Below are positions 1 through 8,149 of a stretch of DNA of 64,000 nucleotides, in pieces. Source of the stretch: Mesorhizobium_G sp050247155. GTDB taxonomy: Bacteria > Pseudomonadota > Alphaproteobacteria > Rhizobiales > Rhizobiaceae. Position 1 is the stretch's first letter, and the number at the start of each line of letters is the position of its first letter. The position numbers were made by a program, and so were the translations under genes. The notes under the pieces are model-generated. The model was not told where the DNA came from, made no database searches, and was given only the letters and a program-made list of their open reading frames with translations. The DNA lies in NCBI GenBank assembly GCA_050247155.1, contig JBFWUS010000012.1, forward strand, positions 1 through 64,000, in the 5' to 3' direction.

Positions 1-127
1 CCACCAACATCCAAAACACAAATGCCTCCGATCAAACCGGAGGCATCTTGATGACCCCATCGTTAAGGGGTCCCGTTTGGACGAAAATCACCCCTCAAAC
101 GGGGTCCTCTTTCCATGAAAAGTCACA
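1..127. mobile_element. Probable terminal end of an IS21-like insertion sequence
   Basis: On the minus strand the RidA reading frame is interrupted at about 127 by sequence beginning TGTGACTTTTCATGG, followed by repeated GGGGTCC/GGACCCC-type blocks (50-110). Ends starting with TG and carrying internal repeats of this kind are typical of IS21-family elements. A 7-bp hairpin (arms 24-30 and 38-44) lies further in. The transposase genes would lie left of the window, so the family assignment is a guess from end structure only. Confidence 0.3.
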
Positions 128-334
128 TCTGGCGGCTTCCTCACCCTCCTCGACCGTCAATTCCGCACCGACAAGCCCACGATGGGTCGGACGCCCGTCC
201 CGCAGCGGACCCTGCATCGAAACATGCAGCATCGAACCGGCCTCGACGACGGCGCAATAAGCGCCCATCGGCGCTGGCGGCGTCGGCAATGTCAGGCCCA
301 GCGCGGCCAGCCGCTGCATTGCGTCATCGCTCAT
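95..334 (-). pseudogene. RidA/YjgF-family gene, 3'-truncated
   Basis: The start at 334 has a GGAG site 6 nt upstream. The first ~69 residues read as the N-terminal half of a RidA-like protein (about 150 aa in this subgroup), with the typical LTLPTPPAPMGAY and VGAELTVEEGEEAAR segments. After about position 127 the frame runs 10 unrelated residues to a stop inside the insertion-sequence-like end, so the C-terminal half, including the conserved RidA arginine region, is missing. It lies downstream of the 484-4010 catabolic operon in the same orientation and may once have been its last gene, removing reactive imine/enamine products. The truncation is seen directly; the cause is inferred. Confidence 0.7.
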
Positions 335-483
335 TGATTGCTCCGTGGTCGTGAAGTCGCTAGATCGCGATGCATTCCGCCGACCGCTGCTCAGAACCAA
401 CCGTCTCGCGGCACGTCCATGAGGCACGATCTAACTATTTGCCTGAATTAAGAAAATCGGACTTTGCCTGCCGGCCAGGCGCG

Positions 484-1518
484 TCAATCGTCCCACGGGA
501 GCAAGATGACGCTACCCCGCGCCTGGTTCTCGGCGACGCGCTTATGGGCTTCGGCAGCCTTGGAGAGGGGATATACGCTGTCGATAACAGCCCTGATCTT
601 GCCGGCCCTGATCTGTGGAAGCCAATTGGCCATATCCTCGATGTCGCCGACCAACGTGCCGCGCAACTGCTTCTGCGTGAAGAAGAAGTTGCGGATATCG
701 AGCGTAACGTTCGTGCCTTCCATGAAGCCCATCGCGACGACGATGCCGAGCGGTCTCGTTACGTCGATCGAGCGTGCGAGAATCTCGCCGCCGAGATTGT
801 CGATGGCGACATCGACACCACGCCCGTTCGTCCACTTGGCGATTGCTTCTCCAAAGTCCTCCCGACCGACGTTGATGACCAGTTCGGCACCGAGGCCAGC
901 AGCAAATTTGGCGGAAGCCTCGCTGCGTACCGTGGTGGCAACACGAGCGCCTAGTGCTCGAGCGACCTGAATGCTCATGATGCCCGTACTCGATGCGCCA
1001 GCCTGCACCAAAACACTGTCGCCTTCCTTCACCTCTCCAATGACCTGCACGGCCCGGATGGCGAGCATGAGCGATACCGGCAACGCGGCTACCTGCGCGG
1101 CCGGCAAGCCGGTGGTGTCGCGCAATAGCCAGCGCTCGGGAACGACCGCATACTGGGCATAGGTTCCCGGAATCTGGAGTCCTGCAATGCAATAGCTCGA
1201 GGTCGCAGTGACGGGTCGGATATCGGCCTCCTCCGGGTTCAGCGGGTATCCCGGCATGGTGATGACGCGGTCGCCAATTTTGTGCCCAGTCACATCGGCG
1301 CCTAACTCCACGACTTCGCCCACGGCATCTGAACCGAGCACGTGAGGAAACGGCAGCGCCGGGGCGATATGCCCGAGGCGTATGTAGTGGTCGAGCCGAT
1401 TGATCCCGGCTGCCAGTACCTTGATCAGCACCTGGCCAGGGCCGGGCTTGGGGGTTTCTATTTCCTCGAGTTGCAATTGTTCCGGCCCGCCAAAGGCCTT
1501 GATCACGGCTGCCTTCAT
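484..1518 (-). CDS. Zinc-independent MDR-family alcohol dehydrogenase/quinone oxidoreductase
   Basis: A protein of 344 aa with an N-terminal GroES-like domain (about 1-115) and a Rossmann NAD(P)-binding domain (about 130-300) with the nucleotide-binding stretch AGASSTGI at 173-180. The cysteine cluster of structural-zinc alcohol dehydrogenases is not seen, so it fits the quinone-oxidoreductase branch (NADPH-dependent reduction of quinones or enones). It follows the amidase gene by 39 nt on the same strand and probably belongs to the same operon as the nitronate monooxygenase. The substrate cannot be read from the sequence. Family assignment is firm, specific role unknown. Confidence 0.85.
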   Translation of the reverse strand: MKAAVIKAFGGPEQLQLEEIETPKPGPGQVLIKVLAAGINRLDHYIRLGHIAPALPFPHVLGSDAVGEVVELGADVTGHKIGDRVITMPGYPLNPEEADIRPVTATSSYCIAGLQIPGTYAQYAVVPERWLLRDTTGLPAAQVAALPVSLMLAIRAVQVIGEVKEGDSVLVQAGASSTGIMSIQVARALGARVATTVRSEASAKFAAGLGAELVINVGREDFGEAIAKWTNGRGVDVAIDNLGGEILARSIDVTRPLGIVVAMGFMEGTNVTLDIRNFFFTQKQLRGTLVGDIEDMANWLPQIRAGKIRAVIDSVYPLSKAAEAHKRVAENQARGSVILLPWDD

Positions 1519-1557
1519 GTCTGCCTCCCAGCAATATCTGCCTGACCGTTCCGACGG

Positions 1558-2964
1558 CTAATTCTTCTGCGCCAGCAATTTCTCGATCGTCCCGGCGAGA
1601 GACAGAAGCATTCTGTCCGACCCGGACGGAGCATCCAGGGCCAGTCCGACGGGAAGCTTGCCGGCAGCCACGGGCAGCGGCAACGTAATTCCAGGAACTC
1701 CGGCGACGGTGCCGGGGGCCGTATTTCTGATCGTTGTCGGGAAGAGCGGAAAATTCTTTCCGTCAATCACGATCGTCTCGTCCTCACCGACTGGCGGAGC
1801 GACAGCCGGCACGGTCGGAAAGACAAATGCATCGACGCCGCTGGTAGAGAACAACTCCTCATAGGCGGCCCGCAGTCTCGGGAGCCGTTGGGTGATGAAG
1901 CGCTGATAGGTTTCGTCGCTCACTTCATTCGCCGGCTGGGATGCACTGGCAAGAAAGCCCTTCACGTCTGGACTGCCGATCCTTTCGACGAATTGTTCGA
2001 AGCTGATGCCCAGGATTTCTGGTGCACGTTTCCGCCAAATCCGCACCGACTCGGCGGCAACGATGCCAAACCCGATTTCCAGGTCGATCTCCAGGAGTTC
2101 GGCACCGTCGACGGAAACAAACTCAACACCGGCATAGCCGAGCGCGGCAACGCCAGCGCCAAAAGCGGCGCGCACGTCGGCGTCGAGGTCGGTTTCTGCG
2201 AAGGGCTTCAGGAGTCCAAGCCGTATCGGTTTCGAGATTTTCTGCAGCGCATCGCGGTCACCCGTGATCACACCATCCAGAAGGGCGATATCAGCGACCG
2301 AATTCGCCATCGTCGTGATCGTATCGCGCGTCGGGCAGATGTTCAGGACACCGTCACCAGCATAGCGGCCGATGGTCGGGCGGAAGCCGACGCAGCCGCA
2401 GAACGCCGCCGGGATGCGCCCCGAACCGCCGGTGTCGGAACTTACAGCTGCGGTGACGAAACCTTCTGCGATGGCGGCAGCCGATCCCCCGCTCGAGCCG
2501 CCGGCAGTACGGTTCGCGTCGCGCGGATTTCGCACCGGTCCGAAACGCGCATTGTTGCTGGTCGTACCCAAGGCAAGTTCGTGCAGGTTGCTTTTGCCGA
2601 TGACGATTGCGCCGGCCTTGCGCAGGGCGGCGACCACCGTCGCATCGGCCGATGCCACGTGCCCCTCAAGAGCGGGCGACCCGCCGGTAAACTGCCACCC
2701 GCCAACAGCGACATTGTCCTTTACGACGATAGGCAAGCCGTGCAGGGGGCCAACAAGAGCTCCGCCCGTGCGCTGCCGGTCCGCTTCATCCGCCTCGGCG
2801 AGCGCTTCCTCGGCCCGCAGCGAGATCATGGCGTTCAGATCTTGCTCTTGCCGGCAGCGTTCGAGAGCCGATGTGACCACGGCGCGGGCTGAAACCGATC
2901 CGGTGCGCAGGCGATCGAGCATATCCAGCACCGTTGGTGCTTCGAGATCGGGAGCCGCGGTCAT
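1558..2964 (-). CDS. Amidase (amidase signature family)
   Basis: A protein of 468 aa. The Ser-cisSer-Lys triad is visible: Lys82 in VVKDN, cis-Ser near 157-158 in AGGSSGGSAAA, and nucleophile Ser181 in DTGGSGRIPA. The family hydrolyses carboxamides to acid and ammonia; GatA, mandelamide and indoleacetamide hydrolases are relatives. No GatB/GatC partners lie nearby, so a catabolic amidase is more likely than a tRNA amidotransferase subunit. I chose the start at 2964 because it makes an ATGA overlap with the stop of the upstream nitronate monooxygenase gene, indicating translational coupling. A longer upstream frame exists but lies inside that gene. Substrate unknown. Confidence 0.9.
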   Translation of the reverse strand: MTAAPDLEAPTVLDMLDRLRTGSVSARAVVTSALERCRQEQDLNAMISLRAEEALAEADEADRQRTGGALVGPLHGLPIVVKDNVAVGGWQFTGGSPALEGHVASADATVVAALRKAGAIVIGKSNLHELALGTTSNNARFGPVRNPRDANRTAGGSSGGSAAAIAEGFVTAAVSSDTGGSGRIPAAFCGCVGFRPTIGRYAGDGVLNICPTRDTITTMANSVADIALLDGVITGDRDALQKISKPIRLGLLKPFAETDLDADVRAAFGAGVAALGYAGVEFVSVDGAELLEIDLEIGFGIVAAESVRIWRKRAPEILGISFEQFVERIGSPDVKGFLASASQPANEVSDETYQRFITQRLPRLRAAYEELFSTSGVDAFVFPTVPAVAPPVGEDETIVIDGKNFPLFPTTIRNTAPGTVAGVPGITLPLPVAAGKLPVGLALDAPSGSDRMLLSLAGTIEKLLAQKN

Positions 2965-4010
2965 GAGAGCAGCCCCGCGATCCGGTTGCGGAATATGTCT
3001 GCCGCGCCACCCATCATCTCTTCGACGATCACTGCCGCCGGTCGAATGTCCTTGATCAGGCCCACGCCCTGGCCGGACAGCCACGGCATTTCCTCAAAAT
3101 CACCGGTCGTTTCCGGCACCGGCAACGTGACGTCGAACTTGCGCTTGGTGTGCGGATGGCCATGGACAAGCGTTTCGCCGACGACCGGCAGATGATCGCG
3201 CTGCGTCGGCACGTCCTGGAGACGGTCCGTATATTCGTTGACAACCCGGTTGCGCAGGAGACGCATCGGATTGAAATCGGGCATTTCGGGGCCGAATATC
3301 GACGAGCGCACTGTATCCACGCCTTGCGCGGCAACCAGCGCCTGATGATGGTACGGATGCACATGCGCCTCTTGCGAGGCAACGAGCCGGGTGCCAACCC
3401 ACACGCCGTCAGCTCCCAACGACAGGGCCGCCGCCACGCCGCGCGCATCCGAGATGCCGCCCGAGGCGAGCACCAGCGCCTGGTTGCCGATCGCGTCCAC
3501 CATGGCGGGGACGAAGGCGACGGTGCCAAGCCCGCCATAATTGTGACCGCCAGCCTCCCAGCCTTGCGCGATCACCACGTCGACGCCATCGCCCGCAGCG
3601 CGTCGCCCATCCTCAACACTGCCGACCTGTTCCCAGACGGATACGCCTGCGTCCTTGAGCAGCCTTAAATCCTTCGCCGCCGGATGTCCCCAATGGAACG
3701 AGGCGACTGGAACTTTCTCTTCGGCGCAGACCTCGATCTGCGCGTCGTTCGGGAAGCAGGTGATGAAGTTAATATTGAACGGCTTGTCGGTCGCGGCGCG
3801 GATGGCGGCGATGTTGGCACGCAGCTGATCTGGTGGCATGAAGCCGACCCCAAGCGCGCCGATGCCACCCGCCTCCGATACGGCAATTGCCAGGTTCGGA
3901 GTCTGGCCGACAAACGCCAGCCCAGCACCGGCGAAAGGATGCAGCAGGCCGTATTTCTTCGAGAACCGGGTCGCAAAGTAACTTTTAGCCGAACCGCCAG
4001 TTAGCACCAT
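2961..4010 (-). CDS. Nitronate monooxygenase (FMN-dependent, NMO/2-nitropropane dioxygenase family)
   Basis: A protein of 349 aa from an ATG at 4010 with a GGGAGG site 6 nt upstream. A further ATG at 4037 lacks a site. It is a TIM-barrel FMN protein with the family's AVSEAGGIGALGVG N-terminal motif, the QGWEAGGHNYG stretch near the middle and the ASGGISDARGVAAALSLGAD phosphate-binding motif. The family oxidises alkyl nitronates to carbonyl compounds plus nitrite, though several relatives have other substrates. It is the first gene of an NMO-amidase-MDR operon preceded by an AraC-family gene on the same strand, which suggests degradation of a nitrogen-containing carbon source. Function beyond the family is inferred. 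Confidence 0.85.
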   Translation of the reverse strand: MVLTGGSAKSYFATRFSKKYGLLHPFAGAGLAFVGQTPNLAIAVSEAGGIGALGVGFMPPDQLRANIAAIRAATDKPFNINFITCFPNDAQIEVCAEEKVPVASFHWGHPAAKDLRLLKDAGVSVWEQVGSVEDGRRAAGDGVDVVIAQGWEAGGHNYGGLGTVAFVPAMVDAIGNQALVLASGGISDARGVAAALSLGADGVWVGTRLVASQEAHVHPYHHQALVAAQGVDTVRSSIFGPEMPDFNPMRLLRNRVVNEYTDRLQDVPTQRDHLPVVGETLVHGHPHTKRKFDVTLPVPETTGDFEEMPWLSGQGVGLIKDIRPAAVIVEEMMGGAADIFRNRIAGLLS

Positions 4011-4162
4011 GAATTCCTCCCGTTTGCTTCGGCGCAAAGCAACTTCCCGATTGCGGGGCGGCTCTCTGGCTGAACATTTCGGCCGATTATGTCGAAACGG
4101 GTGCGGGCGTACTTGGACGATTGCGCCAAAAAACTTGGCGGAATGCGCTCAGGACTAATGCG

Positions 4163-5125
4163 CTAGCGGCCCAGATAGGCCGAGCGGTACTCACGGGGGG
4201 ACATCCCGAAACGCTTCTTAAAGCTACGATTGAAGTAGGAGAGGTCGTTGAAGCCGCAAAGCAGGGCTGTCTCGGCGATAGTTCGTCCGCTCAGGTCGCG
4301 GCGCTGCAGGCACGAAGCGGCCTTGTCCAGCCTGCGTGTCATCAGTGTCTGTGAGAACGTCGACCCGACTGCGGCGAACAGCTTCTGCAGATAGCGCGGT
4401 GAAAGATTGAAACGGTCGACGACGCGATTAAGCGCCAGATCAGGATCCATGAGGTTCTGATCGATATAGCCATGCACGGCGGCTAGGCGAGCCAGTTGCT
4501 GCGTTCCGAGGTGGTTGCCCGGCGGCAAGCCCTCGGCCGCCGAATTGATCGCTCCGGAAAGCAAGCCGACCAGATTGTCGGCCAGAACGGAAGCGCTTCC
4601 GATCAGATCGGCTTCCGTCTCCTCCAGAAGCGCGTTCGCATAGCCGCGCAATATCCTGCCATAGCCATGCGACGCGCGGACGTTCGGCAAGGCCCCCGGA
4701 TTTCGCTGCCTTAGCTGCGCGCCGAGAAGGGCACGGGGCACTTTGAAACAGATCAGATCGAACGGCTGGTCGTGCTGGACCGAGAAGGGTTCTCGCGTAT
4801 CGATCAGCACCATGTCGCCAGTGTTGGCGGCCACCTGGGCATCGCGCTGGCTTGTCTTGCCAACTCCCTCGAGTTGCAGGTTTATGAAGTAGCAGTCGTC
4901 ACTTGACTGATCGATGCCGCGTTTCGTGCGGGAGACGCAGTGCGCATCGGCGACGACACGAAAGACACCCACCGAGTTGAGGGAGAAGTGCCTGATACAT
5001 CCGCCGAAACCGCCGGAACTCTGCCGTTCGGCAGCCAGTTCGACAAAGTTGTGGCACAGTTCCTCGCGCCAGTAATCAAACTGCCTGATGGGTGACTGGG
5101 CGCATGTATCATAGACGTTGAGCAT
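4163..5125 (-). CDS. AraC-family transcriptional regulator (AraC-binding-like N-terminal domain)
   Basis: About 320 aa. The N-terminal part starts with QFDYWREELC, typical of the AraC-binding-like domain of FeaR/NahR-type AraC members. The C-terminal ~100 residues carry two helix-turn-helix motifs (LSPRYLQKLFAAVGSTFSQ and AETALLCGFNDLSYFNRSFK) and end in RFGMSPREYR. I prefer the ATG at 5125, which has GGGAGG 11 nt upstream. An ATG at 5164 is possible but has no site. It lies upstream of and co-directional with the NMO operon, so it is the likely local activator of that operon. The inducer is unknown. Confidence 0.85.
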   Translation of the reverse strand: MLNVYDTCAQSPIRQFDYWREELCHNFVELAAERQSSGGFGGCIRHFSLNSVGVFRVVADAHCVSRTKRGIDQSSDDCYFINLQLEGVGKTSQRDAQVAANTGDMVLIDTREPFSVQHDQPFDLICFKVPRALLGAQLRQRNPGALPNVRASHGYGRILRGYANALLEETEADLIGSASVLADNLVGLLSGAINSAAEGLPPGNHLGTQQLARLAAVHGYIDQNLMDPDLALNRVVDRFNLSPRYLQKLFAAVGSTFSQTLMTRRLDKAASCLQRRDLSGRTIAETALLCGFNDLSYFNRSFKKRFGMSPREYRSAYLGR

Positions 5126-5232
5126 CGGATGCACTGCCTCCCTTGCCTGCAACCCATCTGTCATCCAACGGCGGTATCAAAAACACTCTACCTGGCTACG
5201 ACATCCCCCTGTCGACCAAGCCAAGCCAGCAG

Positions 5233-5282
5233 TTGACAGTTCCCATCAACGCTAGGTATATGACCAACCGATCGGTTGGTCA
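5233..5282 (+). promoter_or_regulatory. Predicted promoter overlapped by a TetR-type operator
   Basis: A TTGACA -35 box (5233-5238) is followed after 18 nt by TATATG (5257-5262). A perfect 22-bp palindrome (5261-5282, core ACCAACCGATCGGTTGGT) begins on the -10 box. Palindromes of this layout are typical TetR-family operators and would block the promoter when occupied. It drives the amidotransferase gene starting at 5386. No TetR gene adjoins it; the only one in the window, at 7225-7812, has a different palindrome in front of it. Confidence 0.55.
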
Positions 5283-5385
5283 ATACAATCCTGTTTTCTC
5301 CGAACGGTTTGGGCGTCCGTCATGCAAGCTCTGGAATACAAGGCATTGTTGGCGGCCTGGGGGCCGGGAAAAAGGTGGACGCTTC

Positions 5386-6090
5386 ATGGCTAGGACGGCA
5401 ACGGCCATCCGTCACATTCATTTCGAAGACCTCGGAGTATTCGACGCAGTTCTGCGGAAAGCAGGATACGACATCCAGTATCACGACATAGCCGCCCACG
5501 GCATCGGCGAGTTCGATCCGTTGAAACCGGATCTGGTGGTCGTGCTCGGTGGGCCGATCGGGGTATACGAAACCGATGCCTATCCATTGCTGGTCGACGA
5601 ACGGGCGCTTCTGAAAAGCAGGTTGGCTGCGGAGCGCCCGACATTGGGCATTTGTCTCGGAGCGCAACTGATGGCCGATGCACTCGGCGCGAAGGTAGAG
5701 CCCACAGGCGTCAAGGAGATAGGCTTCTCAGCTCTCACACTGACGCCTGCAGGAACCGGCGGCCCGTTGCGGCATCTTTCGGGCGTACACGTCCTGCATT
5801 GGCACGGCGACACCTTCGCAATTCCGAATGGGGCCGACCATCTCGCTGAAACCGCCATTTGCCGCAATCAAGCCTTCTCAATGGGACCGAATATCCTAGG
5901 GCTTCAGTTCCACGCCGAGGCGGACACATCACGCTCGATCGAACAATGGCTTATCGGCCATGCGGTCGAGTTGGCGGCTGCGGGAATCGATCCGCGTACC
6001 CTGCGCGACCAGGCGGCGCAGCATGGCACAGCCTTGCAGATTGCGGCTCGCGCAATGTTTTCTGAGTGGCTGGAAACGGTGAAATCGTGA
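5386..6090 (+). CDS. Class I glutamine amidotransferase-like protein
   Basis: A protein of 234 aa of the GATase1 (GuaA-like) type. The triad is complete: Cys90 in TLGICLGAQL, His176 and Glu178 in LQFHAEAD. The oxyanion GG motif lies in VVVLGGPIG. Stand-alone proteins of this type hydrolyse glutamine or gamma-glutamyl compounds, but no synthetase partner is present here. The gene starts about 100 nt after a TetR-type operator and ends inside the start of the MOSC-domain gene, so the two are co-translated. Exact substrate unknown. An upstream in-frame extension exists but would cover the promoter and operator. Confidence 0.85.
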   Translation: MARTATAIRHIHFEDLGVFDAVLRKAGYDIQYHDIAAHGIGEFDPLKPDLVVVLGGPIGVYETDAYPLLVDERALLKSRLAAERPTLGICLGAQLMADALGAKVEPTGVKEIGFSALTLTPAGTGGPLRHLSGVHVLHWHGDTFAIPNGADHLAETAICRNQAFSMGPNILGLQFHAEADTSRSIEQWLIGHAVELAAAGIDPRTLRDQAAQHGTALQIAARAMFSEWLETVKS

Positions 6091-6809
6091 CCACCCGCCT
6101 CGACAATCTTCTCGTCGGCGCGATCGCCCCGGTCAACCGCAATGGCCTGTTGACCGGCATCGACAAACGCCCGACCGGTCGGAAGCTATGGCTGAGCAGC
6201 ATTGGTCTCGAAGGAGACGCACAGGCCGATCTCAAGCGTCATGGCGGACCGGAAAAAGCAGTCCATCATTATCCGCGCGATCATTATGACCTCTGGACCA
6301 AGGAACTCGGGCCATCGGAAGTCCTTGGTCAAGCGGGCGCATTTGGAGAGAACTTCTCGACGCGAGGCCTCGACGAAACCACAGTCGCGATCGGGGATGT
6401 CTTCCGGGTCGGCGGCGCGATCCTGGAAGTTTCGCAAGGACGCCAGCCCTGCCACAAGCTGAATGTCCGCTTCCGCGTGTCCGACATGGCGCTACGCGTG
6501 CAACGAAGCGGCAGGACCGGCTGGTATTATCGCGTGAGAGAAGAAGGCTATGTCGCCCCTGGTGACGAGATGATACTGATCGAGCGCCAAGCTCCCCGCT
6601 GGACACTTCAGCGTCTCTGGCGGGTTCTCTATATCGACACCCTCGACATGGATGAACTAACAGCGATGTCGGCACTTGCACTGCTGCCAGAAAGCTGGCG
6701 TCGGTATGCCGTTCGTCGGCTGGAAACCCGCCAGGTCGAAAATTGGTCAACGCGGCTATGGGGTATTGAGACGGAAAGACCTGCCACACCTTCCGTCCGC
6801 CTTGGATAA
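6087..6809 (+). CDS. MOSC-domain protein (YiiM type)
   Basis: About 240 aa from a GTG at 6087 overlapping the previous stop (GTGA). A GTG at 6066 would add seven residues. The MOSC domain spans roughly residues 20-160 with the conserved GLEGDAQADLKRHGGPEKAVHHYP and the cysteine in GRQPCHKLN that is expected to contact the molybdenum cofactor sulfur. A C-terminal 3-alpha region follows (about 175-220). YiiM-like proteins reduce N-hydroxylated bases and related compounds, using a Moco partner. It is coupled to the amidotransferase gene and probably shares its TetR-type control. Physiological substrate not evident. Confidence 0.85.
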   Translation: MTTRLDNLLVGAIAPVNRNGLLTGIDKRPTGRKLWLSSIGLEGDAQADLKRHGGPEKAVHHYPRDHYDLWTKELGPSEVLGQAGAFGENFSTRGLDETTVAIGDVFRVGGAILEVSQGRQPCHKLNVRFRVSDMALRVQRSGRTGWYYRVREEGYVAPGDEMILIERQAPRWTLQRLWRVLYIDTLDMDELTAMSALALLPESWRRYAVRRLETRQVENWSTRLWGIETERPATPSVRLG

Positions 6810-6828
6810 CGGAGAGAAGGGAGGGGCG

Positions 6829-7209
6829 CTACGCGACCGCAATGCCCTCGATCTCAACCAGCAGGTTCGGCGCAGCCAGCGCCTTGACGATCAGTAAGGT
6901 CGTCGCCGGTGGCGTGCCGGTAACCGCGCCGACGCCCGCCTGCATGAACTCGCCGATACGGTTCTCGTCGGTCAGGTAGATGGTGATCTTGGCGAGGTTT
7001 TCTGGCTCCATGCCCGCCCCAGCCAGCACTTTGTTCAGATTGCCGATCGCAAGGCGTGTCTGCTCGGCGAGGCTCTCCGGGACGGAACCATCGTCTGCGA
7101 CGCCGACCTGGCCAGAGATGTAGAGCTGCCGAGATGCGCCCTTAGCCTCGACGCCCTGGCTATAGAACGGGACGGCCGCGATGCCTTCCGGATTGATGGC
7201 GGTCAACAT
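6829..7209 (-). CDS. RidA/YjgF-family protein
   Basis: A protein of 126 aa, normal RidA length. It has the N-terminal FYSQGVEA/LYISGQVGV pattern and the C-terminal VEIEGIAVA. The usual catalytic Arg of the RidA subfamily (IVKALA here where archetypes have an xRVAVA-type stretch) is not evident, so imine deaminase activity is uncertain and it may belong to an Rid1-7 subgroup. It lies 15 nt downstream of a TetR-family gene on the same strand, so the pair is probably one autoregulated transcript from the palindrome at 7821-7856. Confidence 0.85.
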   Translation of the reverse strand: MLTAINPEGIAAVPFYSQGVEAKGASRQLYISGQVGVADDGSVPESLAEQTRLAIGNLNKVLAGAGMEPENLAKITIYLTDENRIGEFMQAGVGAVTGTPPATTLLIVKALAAPNLLVEIEGIAVA

Positions 7210-7224
7210 GATACTTCTCCTCTT

Positions 7225-7812
7225 TCAGTTCTTGTCGAGATGGGCCGCGCGCTGAGCGCGCAGCTCGGCGAATTGGGTGGAAATGGCCTTTTCAACCGCG
7301 CCGTCGAGGCGACGGGCTCGGCTCATGACCAGGAGGCCGTGGTAGAGCAGGATCAGGCGTTGGGTCATCGATGCGGACGCCCCCTGCCCGATCTCGCGGA
7401 CGAGCACGCCGCCGATCGCTGCGCTGAGCATCCGCGCAACCTCATCGATCGTTTGCGAGGCGGGCGTGTCGACCGGTCCGAACTCGATCATCGAATTTGT
7501 GACGAGACAACCAAATCCGTCGTCGAGCGGTGGGCGAAAAATCGAAAGATAGAGTTCTTCGAGGTTCTCGAGCCGCGCCGCCGGCCCCGCAAACCGCTCC
7601 AGCCGCTCGTACACGAAGCCAACGACGTAGAAATGGAACGCAGCCCGGAACAGGCCCTCCTTGTCACCGAACGCGTTATAGATACTCCCCGATGTAAGGC
7701 CCGTCACAGCTTCGAGGTCGCGTACCGAGACGCCGGCATAACCCTTGCGGCGAAATGCATCCATCGCGCCAGCGAGGACCTGGGTTTCATCATATTCGCG
7801 GTTGCGACTCAT
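7225..7812 (-). CDS. TetR/AcrR-family transcriptional repressor
   Basis: A protein of 195 aa. The N-terminal HTH is clear (GAMDAFRRKGYAGVSVRDL then TGLTSGSIYNAFGDKEGLF, about residues 13-50). The C-terminal domain is of the TetR_C YxaF/AcuR-like kind. The ATG at 7812 is preceded by the weak site AGAAAG. An upstream ATG at 7866 would place the operator inside the coding region and is rejected. A 36-bp perfect palindrome sits 8 nt upstream of the start, indicating autorepression and control of the downstream RidA gene. The ligand is unknown. Confidence 0.9.
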   Translation of the reverse strand: MSRNREYDETQVLAGAMDAFRRKGYAGVSVRDLEAVTGLTSGSIYNAFGDKEGLFRAAFHFYVVGFVYERLERFAGPAARLENLEELYLSIFRPPLDDGFGCLVTNSMIEFGPVDTPASQTIDEVARMLSAAIGGVLVREIGQGASASMTQRLILLYHGLLVMSRARRLDGAVEKAISTQFAELRAQRAAHLDKN

Positions 7813-7820
7813 GACGATCT

Positions 7821-7856
7821 TTCTAGAACGATCATTATATAATGATCGTTCTAGAA
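7821..7856. promoter_or_regulatory. 36-bp perfect palindrome, probable TetR autoregulatory operator
   Basis: The 18-nt arm TTCTAGAACGATCATTAT is followed immediately by its exact reverse complement. The AT-rich centre contains TATAAT-like hexamers that could serve as -10 boxes. The palindrome begins 8 nt upstream of the TetR start codon, which fits steric repression by the encoded protein. Confidence 0.7.
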
Positions 7857-8149
7857 TAACAGTCAAGCGCAGTACGAAGAAAGAGCCGCGCCTGCTTGTT
7901 CAACATCCCGTGGGCAAGAGGCTCCATCAGGGGCGAGGTGGATATCCAATGCTTCGCGGCCAAGTATTTTCAGGGCCTCGTGGACGGGCTTCGCGACTCT
8001 GCCGGACTAACGGTCAAGCTCCTGCAATGCAGTGGCCATAACCGACGCAAAGTCCAGTGCCGGCTGATTCAGGTCGATTGAAGGCCTATCACCCTACCCA
8101 CCCTTGCAGACGTTTAATGGCGGTCAAACGGCGGACTAGCGGCAAGGAC
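7857..8149. other. Non-coding stretch between the TetR promoter and the alpha/beta hydrolase gene
   Basis: With the operator, this gap is about 337 nt (7813-8149). Apart from the palindrome I see no gene with a ribosome binding site, no RNA-like fold and no convincing remnant. A 61-codon frame at 7896-8081 (+) has no site and no recognisable family. Confidence 0.4.

Noticed and set aside
7896..8081. Short frame in the TetR-hydrolase gap
   Set aside because: No ribosome binding site and no family resemblance.
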